From positions 1 through 14,203 of the forward strand of contig JACWAG010000092.1 of NCBI GenBank assembly GCA_014874425.1: a stretch of 14,203 bases of DNA, written 5' to 3'. The position numbers and the translations under genes were made by a program. This DNA is from Syntrophaceae bacterium (lineage in GTDB: Bacteria; Desulfobacterota; Desulfomonilia; Desulfomonilales; Desulfomonilaceae). The notes under the pieces were generated by a model, which was given only the letters and a program-made list of their open reading frames with translations, had not been told where the DNA came from and did not search any database. Within the stretch, counting starts at the first letter, position 1; every line of letters starts with the position of its first letter. Positions 1-6,851 of this stretch are shown here, one piece after another.

Positions 1-328
1 CCCAGGACGGCGCATGGATTTGAAACATACCTCTACAATTTCGATAATTTATGATGTTGTTTCGAAAACCGCTTTCGACGAAAACAATGGACATGAACAG
101 CCACATGTCTCCACAAGTCACCCTGCCGAAATGCCTGTTACTCGCGTTTGCAATGGCTGTGGCTATTTCTTTGGCCTGCTTAAGGGATACTTTACCCTCA
201 GACATTTCATTAATGATCACGGAACAAATTGCGATCCCGTTGGTTTGAACTCTCGCCTCACTATTACAAAAGACTGGAAAGACAACCAGCAACATCGCCC
301 CGATTAGGGGAACGACAATCCGTGGCAT
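1..328 (-). CDS. Lytic transglycosylase-like exported protein (5' part, runs off the left edge)
   Basis: Reading the reverse strand from the ATG at 328 gives 109 codons without a stop up to the window edge, so the C-terminus is missing. A GGAGGG ribosome site at 334-339 sits five bases before the ATG. Residues about 1-25 form a signal peptide (basic Arg3, hydrophobic core, cleavage plausibly after NSEA). The SLT-type fold appears to start soon after: FVESGF holds the candidate catalytic Glu85, and GMFQIHAPSW (100-109) matches the usual G-L-M-Q-I-x-P-x-T/W block. In that family the glutamate cleaves the MurNAc-GlcNAc bond of peptidoglycan in the periplasm, giving 1,6-anhydro ends. The catalytic domain lies almost directly behind the signal peptide, so this may be a small enzyme, perhaps for local wall opening at a secretion or conjugation apparatus. 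It lies 92 bp downstream of a small exported protein gene on the same strand and may share its transcript. The family call is fairly firm; the subfamily is unknown. Confidence 0.72.
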   Translation of the reverse strand, partial: MPRIVVPLIGAMLLVVFPVFCNSEARVQTNGIAICSVIINEMSEGKVSLKQAKEIATAIANASNRHFGRVTCGDMWLFMSIVFVESGFRNNIINYRNCRGMFQIHAPSW

Positions 329-355
329 AAACACCCTCCGTGTTGTGACGCCATA

Positions 356-376
356 TACGGATTGACAAGATCCGTA
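356..376. repeat. Perfect 7-bp inverted repeat between two minus-strand genes
   Basis: TACGGAT (356-362) and ATCCGTA (370-376) are exact reverse complements around a 7-nt loop. They lie between the small exported protein gene and the transglycosylase-like gene. No T-run follows on either strand, so a factor-independent terminator is unlikely. An mRNA stem that separates expression of the two genes, or a protein site, are both possible. Confidence 0.4.
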
Positions 377-420
377 CATGAGCGCCAGGTCCCTCAATAA
401 CCCCTCTTAAAGAAAAGTCG

Positions 421-777
421 CTACTGGTTAAGTAATTCTGGTTTCTTGGGGGTTGGAATCTCTATACGCATTTTCACAACCTTCGGCTTGTAAATCCTCT
501 TTTCGATGTAATCGAAAGGATAGTTTAAAGGTTTGAACGCGACATCACTGCACATCTTCACAACGTCCAAGCATGGGTTAAACAGGCTGAAGGTCGATTT
601 AAGACAATGATCAAGTATACCTTCAGTCCTGTCGATAGCCTTTACGCCCGAATGGTAGACAGAGGTAGTCAATTTTGAAATCCTTGATTGTGCGCCGCTC
701 TTGGCCAGAACGATCGCCGGGCATGAAAGAACAACGACAAGCGTTATACAAACGCTTATTTTCAAGATTCTATCCAT
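421..777 (-). CDS. Small exported protein of unknown function
   Basis: This is a 118-residue protein I do not recognise. Residues 1-25 are a clear signal peptide: Lys/Arg near the start, a hydrophobic stretch from about residue 8 to 24, and a VLA-K cleavage site. Cys19 lies inside the hydrophobic core but the context VLSC is a poor lipobox, so signal peptidase I processing is favoured. The mature part (about 93 residues) has Cys58, Cys69 and Cys76, a probable helical stretch, and a basic, proline-rich tail (KPKVVKMRIEIPTPKKPELLNQ region). The ATG is well supported: GGAGG at 785-789 lies seven bases upstream, and a promoter with a perfect TTGACA lies 57 bp upstream. It is followed on the same strand by a lytic-transglycosylase-like gene, so a periplasmic role near peptidoglycan is a reasonable guess from context only. 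Confidence 0.7.
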   Translation of the reverse strand: MDRILKISVCITLVVVLSCPAIVLAKSGAQSRISKLTTSVYHSGVKAIDRTEGILDHCLKSTFSLFNPCLDVVKMCSDVAFKPLNYPFDYIEKRIYKPKVVKMRIEIPTPKKPELLNQ

Positions 778-809
778 CCCAGAACCTCCAAAATGTAATA
801 AGCTGTTTA

Positions 810-839
810 ATTATTTCATAATTTGACTGATTCTGTCAA
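810..839 (-). promoter_or_regulatory. Sigma70-type promoter for the small exported protein gene
   Basis: On the minus strand a perfect TTGACA (complement of 834-839) is followed, after 18 bp, by AATAAT (complement of 810-815), a five-of-six match to TATAAT. Transcription would start near 803, leaving a leader of about 26 nt that holds the GGAGG site and the ATG at 777. The spacing to the gene fits well. Confidence 0.6.
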
Positions 840-840
840 A
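822..840. repeat. TTTGAC-N7-GTCAAA dyad over the -35 element
   Basis: TTTGAC (822-827) and GTCAAA (835-840) are exact inverted repeats with seven bases between them. The right arm contains the -35 hexamer of the minus-strand promoter. A 19-bp dyad at this place is what a repressor operator would look like, but part of the symmetry comes from the TTGACA hexamer itself, so chance is a real alternative. Confidence 0.4.
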
Positions 841-935
841 CCTATTCGACATATCCCCAAAAATATCAAATTATCAGTCGTGTTATATCTGCCAGCTTAG
901 TGATATAGTTGCGTTTGTGGGCTTAGGATTGGGCC

Positions 936-961
936 CATATAGGCTAACTTAAGCCTATATG
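936..961. repeat. Perfect 10-bp inverted repeat in the divergent control region
   Basis: CATATAGGCT (936-945) and AGCCTATATG (952-961) are exact reverse complements around a 6-nt centre, the longest perfect dyad noticed in the window. It lies about midway between the small exported protein gene and gyrA. No T-run adjoins it, so it looks more like a binding site or a cruciform-prone element than a terminator. The rest of the 310-bp gap 778-1087 holds the two promoters, the other dyads and the gyrA leader; no small gene was seen in it. Confidence 0.5.
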
Positions 962-1004
962 ACACAACGGCCTTAATGGACACATTTTTGTTTATTTGAG
1001 GTCT

Positions 1005-1033
1005 TTGTCGATCAGCGATGGTTGTGCTAATAT
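1005..1033 (+). promoter_or_regulatory. Probable gyrA promoter with extended -10
   Basis: TTGTCG (1005-1010, four of six) and TAATAT (1028-1033, four of six) are separated by the optimal 17 bp. TG at 1025-1026 gives an extended -10 (TGCTAATAT). Transcription would start near 1040, leaving a leader of about 48 nt. Two inverted repeats overlap exactly this promoter. Assigned from consensus matches only. Confidence 0.5.
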
Positions 1034-1058
1034 TCATCGCTGGAGATTGGTGATCGAC
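1007..1058. repeat. Nested inverted repeats spanning the gyrA promoter
   Basis: CAGCGATG (1013-1020) pairs perfectly with CATCGCTG (1035-1042). GTCGATCA (1007-1014) pairs perfectly with TGATCGAC (1051-1058). The arms share two bases, so the two 8-bp stems can stack into one long imperfect stem (1007-1020 with 1035-1042 and 1053-1058) or compete. They enclose the spacer, the -10 and the likely start point of the gyrA promoter. If transcription starts upstream they would instead fold in the RNA leader. Confidence 0.5.
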
Positions 1059-1071
1059 CCTTTAACAGTGT

Positions 1072-1080
1072 AGGGAAGGA
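1072..1080 (+). promoter_or_regulatory. Ribosome binding site fixing the TTG start of gyrA
   Basis: AGGGAAGGA ends seven bases before the TTG at 1088. No ATG or GTG in this frame gives a complete GyrA N-terminus, since the first in-frame ATG falls inside the conserved YAMSV block. This site therefore decides the start. Confidence 0.7.
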
Positions 1081-1087
1081 ATTAATT

Positions 1088-3559
1088 TTGGGTAAACCTG
1101 CTGAAATTGTAACTGTTGGAATTGAAGAAGAAATCCAGAAATCTTATTTAGATTATGCAATGAGTGTAATTGTCGGTCGTGCCTTACCTGATTTGCGTGA
1201 CGGCCTAAAGCCAGTCCATCGGCGCATCCTGTACGCCATGCATCGAGCAGGTAATTTTTGGAATCGCCCTTACAGAAAAGCTGCTCGCGCGGTCGGTGAC
1301 GTAATAGGCCAGTATCATCCTCATGGTGATACAGCGGTGTACGATTCGATAGTAAGGATGGCGCAACCTTTTTCCATGCGGTATCCGTTTATTGATGGTC
1401 AGGGTAATTTCGGCAGTGTAGATGGAGACGCCCCGGCCGCAATGCGTTATACGGAAGTCAGGATGGCCAAAATTTCACAGGCCATGCTTGAGGACCTTGA
1501 CAAAGACACCGTAAATTTTATTCCCAACTACGATAATACTCAGCAAGAACCAGTCGTTTTGCCTGCCCGATTTCCCGCGTTGCTGGTAAACGGCTCTCAA
1601 GGGATCGCCGTCGGAATGGCCACGAATATTCCCCCTCACAACTTAAGGGAGACTATAGACGCTTCTATCCATTTGATTCAAAACCCTCAGGCCTCTATTA
1701 GTGAACTCATGCGCTTTTTGCCTGGCCCTGATTTTCCCACCTTCGGGTTTATCATCGGTAACAAAGGAATAATTGACGCTTATCATACAGGTCGTGGTTC
1801 CGTCCGAATGCGTGCCAGAACTCAGATAGAAGACGCAGGAAAGGGCTATCAACGCATAGTAGTCACAGAAATTCCCTATACAGTAAATAAGGCGAGAATG
1901 GTCGAGAATGTCGCTGACCTTGTTAAGGAAAAGAAAATTCCAGGAATAAGAGATATCAGAGATGAGTCCGATCGCCACGGGATGCGTGTAGTTTTTGAAA
2001 TCAAGAGAGACGAAAACCCGGAAGTGATTTTGAACCAACTGTTCAAGCATACTCAGCTTCAGACCAATTTTGGGATACAGCTCCTTTGTGTGGATCACGG
2101 TCGTCCCAGGACTATGAACCTCCGGGAAATCCTACACGGCTTTGTAGATTTCAGACGTGAAGTAATAGTTAGAAGGACCAAGTTTGAATTAGCTAGAGCA
2201 AGAGAAAGGGCCCACATTCTGGAAGGCCTGAAAATAGCCCTTGATAATCTGGACGCTGTTATTAGGACTATTAGGCAATCGCGTGATCCCCAAGCTGCCA
2301 GAGACGCTCTAATGAACAACTTTGGCCTGACCCAGATTCAGGCCCAAGCCATCCTGGACATGAGACTTCAACGATTGACCGGTCTTGAAAGAAACAAAAT
2401 CCTTCAGGAACTTCAGGATATCCTGATTAAAATATCAGAGCTGGAAGCCCTCCTTGCTTCTGAAGAAAAGGTCCTTGAAGTTGTTGTATCAGAATTGACT
2501 GAAGTCAGGGAACAGTTTGGCGACAATCGACGTACCGAGATTCTCGAAGACATGGAATCCGATGTCCTGGACGAAGATCTCATCCCTCGGGAAGACGATG
2601 TCGTTACATTCTCGAGCAAAGGCTATGTTAAACGCGTCCAGGCCAACGTCTACAAATCCCAAAAGCCAGGCGGCAAAGGAAGAATTGGCGCTAAAATAGC
2701 GAGCGAGGATGTAGTCAACCAAATACTTTACGCTTCTTCACACGATGTGTTGCTGTGTTTTTCCAATCGAGGCCGTGTTCATTGGTTGCGAGTCTTCCAG
2801 TTGCCAGAGGAAAGTCCCTACAGTCGAGGTCGGGCTATTGTGAATCTCTTGAAGCTCGATGATGGTGAAACCATCAAAAAGGTGCTGTCTATACCTGAAT
2901 TGAGTCAGGAAGGTTTCGTGACAATGGTCTCAGCGCAAGGCAAGATCAAGAAAACTTCGATTGCTGAATTCTCAAGACCTAGATCTACCGGTGTCATAGC
3001 CCTGACAATCGATCAAGATGATCAACTAATTGACGTAAATCTCACAAATGGTGAAAATCACATACTTTTGGTTTCGCGAAAAGGGAAAGCGATTAGATTC
3101 CACGAAAGTCAAATTAGACCTATGGGTCGCCAGGCCAGAGGCGTGACTGGAATAAGAATGCGTCCTGAGGACGCTGTTATAGCCATGGAAGTAGTGTCCG
3201 AGGACTCAGGGACTCTTCTCACAATAACACAGAATGGACTTGGTAAAAGAACATCCCTCAAGGAGTACCCACCAATTAACAGAGGTGGACAGGGAGTGAT
3301 TACCATAAGGACCACTGAGAAAAGTGGGGATGTTGTCGCCGTCAGGGTGGTGGAGGATTCCGACCACGTTTTGATACTGACCTCAGGGGCCAAAATTATA
3401 CGATTGAGAATGGAAGAGATTTCGGTCATAGGACGAATTACTCAGGGGCGGACTTTAGTCAGGATGGACCCGGGTGAACAGGTTCTTGACATCTCCAGGG
3501 CAGACGCCTCTGAGGAAGATGACAAGCCTTTAGATGAAGATGCTGTTGAATCTCAGTGA
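1088..3559 (+). CDS. gyrA: DNA gyrase subunit A
   Basis: GyrA is the DNA-breaking and rejoining subunit of gyrase; with GyrB it introduces negative supercoils using ATP in the cytoplasm. The 823-residue length is normal for the family. The breakage-reunion domain fills roughly residues 10-490, with RPYRKAARAVGDVIGQYHPHGD and the catalytic Tyr121 in AAMRYTE. The C-terminal half carries six beta-pinwheel repeats (for example SSKGYVKRV, SNRGRVHWL, SAQGKIKKT, SRKGKAIRF, TQNGLGKRT, TSGAKIIRL), followed by an acidic tail. The GyrA-box position reads QKPGGKG (525-531), a variant of the usual QRRGGKG, which still argues for GyrA over ParC. The quinolone-region residues are Thr82 and Asp86, at the Escherichia coli 83 and 87 positions. 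Translation starts at TTG with a good ribosome site. An SGNH-hydrolase-like gene starts 29 bp after the stop. No gyrB is in the window. Confidence 0.97.
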   Translation: MGKPAEIVTVGIEEEIQKSYLDYAMSVIVGRALPDLRDGLKPVHRRILYAMHRAGNFWNRPYRKAARAVGDVIGQYHPHGDTAVYDSIVRMAQPFSMRYPFIDGQGNFGSVDGDAPAAMRYTEVRMAKISQAMLEDLDKDTVNFIPNYDNTQQEPVVLPARFPALLVNGSQGIAVGMATNIPPHNLRETIDASIHLIQNPQASISELMRFLPGPDFPTFGFIIGNKGIIDAYHTGRGSVRMRARTQIEDAGKGYQRIVVTEIPYTVNKARMVENVADLVKEKKIPGIRDIRDESDRHGMRVVFEIKRDENPEVILNQLFKHTQLQTNFGIQLLCVDHGRPRTMNLREILHGFVDFRREVIVRRTKFELARARERAHILEGLKIALDNLDAVIRTIRQSRDPQAARDALMNNFGLTQIQAQAILDMRLQRLTGLERNKILQELQDILIKISELEALLASEEKVLEVVVSELTEVREQFGDNRRTEILEDMESDVLDEDLIPREDDVVTFSSKGYVKRVQANVYKSQKPGGKGRIGAKIASEDVVNQILYASSHDVLLCFSNRGRVHWLRVFQLPEESPYSRGRAIVNLLKLDDGETIKKVLSIPELSQEGFVTMVSAQGKIKKTSIAEFSRPRSTGVIALTIDQDDQLIDVNLTNGENHILLVSRKGKAIRFHESQIRPMGRQARGVTGIRMRPEDAVIAMEVVSEDSGTLLTITQNGLGKRTSLKEYPPINRGGQGVITIRTTEKSGDVVAVRVVEDSDHVLILTSGAKIIRLRMEEISVIGRITQGRTLVRMDPGEQVLDISRADASEEDDKPLDEDAVESQ

Positions 3560-3578
3560 CCTAAGGTAAAAGTTAATG

Positions 3579-3585
3579 AGGGGGG
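3579..3585 (+). promoter_or_regulatory. Purine-rich ribosome site between gyrA and the SGNH gene
   Basis: AGGGGGG lies only three bases before the ATG at 3589, in the 29-bp gap after the gyrA stop. The spacing is short but no other start fits the frame better. No promoter fits in the gap, which suggests read-through from gyrA. Confidence 0.45.
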
Positions 3586-3588
3586 ACA

Positions 3589-4734
3589 ATGCGAACATCA
3601 CGGCTAACGTATTTGATTCAATATGGTCTAATATTAACTGGAACATTAGGCTTATCGTTTGCGGCCATTTTATTTTTTCAATGTTACAAATATTGGGTCA
3701 TTTTAACCAGTAATTCGGTGGGTTGGATAGGCCACGTACATACAGAGGACGTCCCGCTTGGCTATGTCCCTATTCCCAAAAGTTCCGGAGCTATGATTCT
3801 CTCTGATGGAACAACTATACCTGTGTTTTATGATTCCCGAGGTTTCAGGACAGATTCTGAGAAAATTACTGGACCACCCCCAAATTCCACTAAACAATTA
3901 AATTACATTTTGGGTTTAGGGTGCAGCTTTATGTTTGGGTTTGGGGTACAGGAAAAAGCCACTTTCTGCAATCTAACAGCCGACGCATTGGGAATGATTC
4001 CGTTAAACGCGGGTAGATGCAGTTATGGTTTGGCCGAGATGCTGATTCTGGCAAGACAGCTTATCGCTGAATTTAAGCCTGAAATAGTACTGGTCCAATA
4101 TTCGCCGTGGCTTGCAGAGCGTTCCCAACAAAGATATGCATCAACTTTTTGTGGTCTTCTTCCCCATCCCTATTTTGTAGGAGAACGTGGGCCAACTTTA
4201 AGAATTCATAGACCTGATTTCGAAAGCATGATTTTCAAACGAGACTTCGCGGCATTTAGGACCTCAGACTCCGGCCCATGGGATCTGTTGAATTTCACAA
4301 TAAATCTTGGATTCCCTATTGTATTTCACGATTTGTGGAATTCAGGGCTGGTTCGGCTGAGAGAGTCCCTAAAACTGGTTCCCCAACCATCAAAATGTAC
4401 CGAGGACATCATAAGTAGAGTTTACAGCGAAATAGCGTCGATTTGCAGCCATTTTGGCTGTAAGATGTTTGTAGTTGTATTGGGCTCAAATAGTCAAGCT
4501 CCTGACATACCGGAATCATTCAGTAAATTAGATTGCAGTATAGTAAATGCGCAACTTGAATTGATAGACAGATTGGAGTCAATCACAAAAGACGAATATG
4601 CGAGAAACTATTTCCATTGGGGAGGAATCCCACCCAGAGTCATTGATACACACCCAAACGCTCGTGCCCATAAAATAATTGCCGAGGGCGTCGCAAAAGT
4701 TATAGGAGCATCTCGAAAAAGAAACGAAAAGTAA
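3589..4734 (+). CDS. Membrane-anchored SGNH-hydrolase-like protein
   Basis: A 381-residue protein with one N-terminal membrane segment (about residues 8-31) and a long domain predicted outside the cytoplasm. YILGLGCSFMFGFGV (106-120) resembles block I of SGNH/GDSL enzymes, with Ser113 as candidate nucleophile. LNAGRCSYG (139-147) fits the Asn/Gly blocks. DTHPNARAH (353-361) resembles block V, with Asp353 and His355 completing a possible triad. SGNH proteins are esterases or acyltransferases, and membrane-anchored ones often add or remove acetyl groups on exopolysaccharide, LPS or peptidoglycan; the actual substrate cannot be read here. The region 30-105, including a GYVPIP stretch, is not recognised. 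It starts 29 bp after gyrA and is probably co-transcribed with it, while a PAP2 phosphatase follows about 200 bp downstream. The fold call is moderately firm; the activity is inferred. Confidence 0.7.
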   Translation: MRTSRLTYLIQYGLILTGTLGLSFAAILFFQCYKYWVILTSNSVGWIGHVHTEDVPLGYVPIPKSSGAMILSDGTTIPVFYDSRGFRTDSEKITGPPPNSTKQLNYILGLGCSFMFGFGVQEKATFCNLTADALGMIPLNAGRCSYGLAEMLILARQLIAEFKPEIVLVQYSPWLAERSQQRYASTFCGLLPHPYFVGERGPTLRIHRPDFESMIFKRDFAAFRTSDSGPWDLLNFTINLGFPIVFHDLWNSGLVRLRESLKLVPQPSKCTEDIISRVYSEIASICSHFGCKMFVVVLGSNSQAPDIPESFSKLDCSIVNAQLELIDRLESITKDEYARNYFHWGGIPPRVIDTHPNARAHKIIAEGVAKVIGASRKRNEK

Positions 4735-4932
4735 TTGAACAATGGATTACTCTTGTTATAAATCCAATTTGGCGCCGACACCAGACTTTCATATACTCCG
4801 GGCTCCTAGCGTCAATTCTAAAAACCGACACCACTGGCGTTTGGACTACAAACTCATCACTCTTGAATTGGCGCCTTACAGTGATTATTATGGGCCAAAG
4901 TATTCAATGGGGCGCTGAGGCAAGTACGATTG

Positions 4933-5709
4933 ATGTCCAACAAAAAGTTTTTAGTTTCCCCCGGTGTTTTGTGGTTGTTTGTTCTTCTTATGTTTTCTTT
5001 TCTTGTAAGTTCGCACAACACGCAATTGTTCAGAATACTGAACTCTTTCAACTCCAATTTGTCGGACTCTTTCTGGTTGTCTATGACAACACTTGGGGAT
5101 GGTTTGTTACTAGGTATCATCCTTGGAATGTTTATAATCGTCAATCCGAGGATAACGGCCTTTGGACTTATATTAATCCTGTCGTCATCAGTGGCCGTAA
5201 ACGCTATCAAAAGCGTTCTTCCCGAACTTCGACCGGAGGCGGCGTTGGCAAATGTACATGTTGTCGGGCCCATATTGCGTTCCGGGTCGTTCCCGTCAGG
5301 TCACAGCGCCGCAGCCTTTGCGACCGCACTGGCGCTGGCGTATTTCAGCCATTCCCGTGCGCTCAAAACCATCTTGCTGATATTTGGGATACTAGTCAGC
5401 TTATCGAGAATTTTCGTTGGAGCGCATTTCCCTAACGATGTCATATGGGGGATGATTGTATCGCTAGCTCTTTATGAACTTTTGTCCGAGTTCGTGTGGC
5501 CGAGAATCGAATTGTATGTCCCGGAAATACCTCTGTTAGACAACCATCTCTTCAGGGCCCTGCTTGCGCTTGAAGTCGCGACTGCGTCATTCTGCCTCGT
5601 CATATATTCCCAGGAATTTGCCGAATATCCTCCAGTAGCTATCGCAGTTTCCTCCGGTGTATTGACCTTTTTTGTGGCTGCGTTCATAAAATTGGTCAGA
5701 CGTCAGTAG
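4933..5709 (+). CDS. PAP2-family phosphatase (lipid or undecaprenyl-PP phosphatase type)
   Basis: All three parts of the PAP2 signature are present: KSVLPELRP (93-101, the KX6RP block), PSGH (121-124) and SRIFVGAHFPND (158-169, the SRX5HX3D block). His124 and His165 would be the acid-base and phosphate-accepting histidines, with Asp169 supporting. The 258-residue protein has about six hydrophobic segments with the active site on the outer face of the membrane. Family members dephosphorylate phosphatidic acid, phosphatidylglycerol phosphate or undecaprenyl pyrophosphate; the last would recycle the glycan lipid carrier and fit the glycosyltransferases in this window, but the substrate is not decided. 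The ATG at 4933 is preceded directly by TTG (4930); GAGG at 4917-4920 lies 12 and 9 bases away respectively, so either could be used. The 198-bp gap upstream could hold its own promoter, but none stands out. Confidence 0.9.
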   Translation: MSNKKFLVSPGVLWLFVLLMFSFLVSSHNTQLFRILNSFNSNLSDSFWLSMTTLGDGLLLGIILGMFIIVNPRITAFGLILILSSSVAVNAIKSVLPELRPEAALANVHVVGPILRSGSFPSGHSAAAFATALALAYFSHSRALKTILLIFGILVSLSRIFVGAHFPNDVIWGMIVSLALYELLSEFVWPRIELYVPEIPLLDNHLFRALLALEVATASFCLVIYSQEFAEYPPVAIAVSSGVLTFFVAAFIKLVRRQ

Positions 5710-5730
5710 ACACCGTGTTGGAGGTCTACT
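5705..5730 (+). repeat. Stem-loop over the stop codon of the PAP2 gene
   Basis: AGTAGAC (5705-5711) pairs perfectly with GTCTACT (5724-5730) around a 12-nt loop. The left arm includes the TAG stop. The gap to the convergent methyltransferase gene is short. No T-run follows the stem directly; the nearest, T8 at 5773-5780, lies over 40 bases downstream. It is a weak terminator candidate or an mRNA 3' stabiliser. Confidence 0.35.
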
Positions 5731-5767
5731 CAAAACTCAACAGGGCAGGCAAACCCAAGTTACAATT

Positions 5768-6751
5768 TTAGCTTTTTTTTCGCGCGACCACTGTTATTAC
5801 ACCATAGTTTCTAATCAGTTTGGAAACATTCGCCAACATGATACCCACGGCCAGGTCCACCCCGTCAACCGCGATATCCCACAGCGAGAGGGAACTCATA
5901 ACCTCCTGAATCCAATTACCAAAATGAACAGTCATGGACCTATTCCTAAGTAGAGCTACTGATTTGTTCTGGTAAACGGAACAGATCGGATCAGCCCGTT
6001 TAATTGAAACATGCCACCCGTATCTTACGAGTCCAAATGGGTACGATCTGTAAATCTTACCATTATGAAATATGGTCTCGAGTTCCATGCCGTATTTGCA
6101 CAAATAAGCTTTTACGGTAGATGGAGTGAATAGCCAAAGATGTCTGGGAACATCTTCGTCGCAAGATAGCCGCATACCAGGAGCTTCAACGTTAGGGACA
6201 GTGAAAATGAATGTACCGTTTTTATGTAACAGCTTCCCGATCTTCTCAAAAAACAGGGAAGGACGTCTGACGTGCTCCAACACAGCCCACGACGTTATCA
6301 CCGAATAATATTGTTCCGGTATGTCCATACTAGGGAAATTTCCCAAACGGATTTTTGTGTCCCCTTCAGTGCTACCCCAATCCTCAAAATCTACACCCTC
6401 GGCATCCCAGCCCGCCTTCGCAGCATACCTTATGAAATGGCCGGTACCGCACCCAACGTCCAACAAACGTCGATCTCCTTCAGGGAGCCTAGGCAGGAGT
6501 CGCAGCATATTTTTAAAGAGTGAACCAAGATAGGGTTTTTCGTTCAAGTAGTCTGAGGGATAAAGAAGTCTGGCGCATTCTTCAAACGGCATAGGGTTAA
6601 CAAAAACCATTCCGCATTCACATTTCACTACATGGAATTCTAATCCTGTTACATGGTCCACTTTTGAATAAATTAATTCGTGACTCGTGGATCCGCAAAG
6701 ATCGCAATCCGTGTATTCACTCTTTATCAGTTCACTGAAATTCTTAGCCAT
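5768..6751 (-). CDS. Class I SAM-dependent methyltransferase with N-terminal Cys4 motif
   Basis: The 327-residue protein has an N-terminal module with CDLC (Cys16, Cys19) and CEC (Cys44, Cys46), a zinc-ribbon-like arrangement. The Rossmann methyltransferase core follows: LLDVGCGTGHF (96-106) is SAM motif I, GVDF with Asp121 would bind the ribose, and SWAVLEH plus FIFTVPN are the later motifs. This layout resembles methyltransferases found in sugar and surface-glycan biosynthesis clusters, where they act on nucleotide sugars or glycan chains, but small-molecule or protein substrates cannot be excluded. A hydrophobic stretch near the C-terminus (VDLAVGIMLANV region) may contact the membrane. 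The ATG at 6751 has GAGG at 6759-6762, seven bases upstream. It is the last gene of the minus-strand group, 100 bp behind the LptF/G-type gene, and may have its own promoter in that gap. Confidence 0.85.
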   Translation of the reverse strand: MAKNFSELIKSEYTDCDLCGSTSHELIYSKVDHVTGLEFHVVKCECGMVFVNPMPFEECARLLYPSDYLNEKPYLGSLFKNMLRLLPRLPEGDRRLLDVGCGTGHFIRYAAKAGWDAEGVDFEDWGSTEGDTKIRLGNFPSMDIPEQYYSVITSWAVLEHVRRPSLFFEKIGKLLHKNGTFIFTVPNVEAPGMRLSCDEDVPRHLWLFTPSTVKAYLCKYGMELETIFHNGKIYRSYPFGLVRYGWHVSIKRADPICSVYQNKSVALLRNRSMTVHFGNWIQEVMSSLSLWDIAVDGVDLAVGIMLANVSKLIRNYGVITVVARKKS

Positions 6752-6788
6752 TATCGGGCCTCAGAGAAACGCATGTTTAATATGAGTA

Positions 6789-6816
6789 ATCATATAATTT
6801 GTTTGTGTTTGCCAAA
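6789..6816 (-). promoter_or_regulatory. Possible promoter for the methyltransferase gene
   Basis: On the minus strand TTTGGC (complement of 6811-6816) and TATGAT (complement of 6789-6794, five of six) are 16 bp apart, giving a start near 6782 and a leader of about 30 nt. A small dyad, ATATGA-GTAA-TCATAT (6780-6795), overlaps the -10. Just upstream, a weak AACAG/CTGTT stem followed by seven Ts (complement of 6814-6820) could partly end transcripts from the permease gene. All of this is consensus matching only. Confidence 0.35.
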
Positions 6817-6851
6817 AAAACAGTTGTACGCAATCCGCTTCTGTTGATTCA

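Noticed and set aside
14..307. Plus-strand open frames of 97 and 65 codons near the left edge
   Set aside because: They lie opposite the reverse-strand transglycosylase-like frame, which has a signal peptide, ribosome site and family motifs. The plus-strand products show no recognisable features.
760..777. Small exported protein as a lipoprotein via Cys19
   Set aside because: The VLSC context is a poor lipobox and a good signal peptidase I site (VLA-K) follows a few residues later.
1331..1345. Thr82 in GyrA as a quinolone-resistance change
   Set aside because: Thr is the natural residue at this position in several bacteria, and Asp86 is intact, so no acquired resistance can be inferred.
1643..2722. 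Several antisense open frames within gyrA
   Set aside because: They are shadows of a strongly conserved coding sequence and have no family resemblance.
4743..4766. TGGATT/AATCCA hairpin after the SGNH gene as a terminator
   Set aside because: The stem is only 6 bp and AT-rich with a 12-nt loop, and no T-run follows.
4863..5435. 190-codon plus-strand frame overlapping the PAP2 gene
   Set aside because: The PAP2 frame carries all three signature blocks and membrane segments. This one is an out-of-frame shadow.
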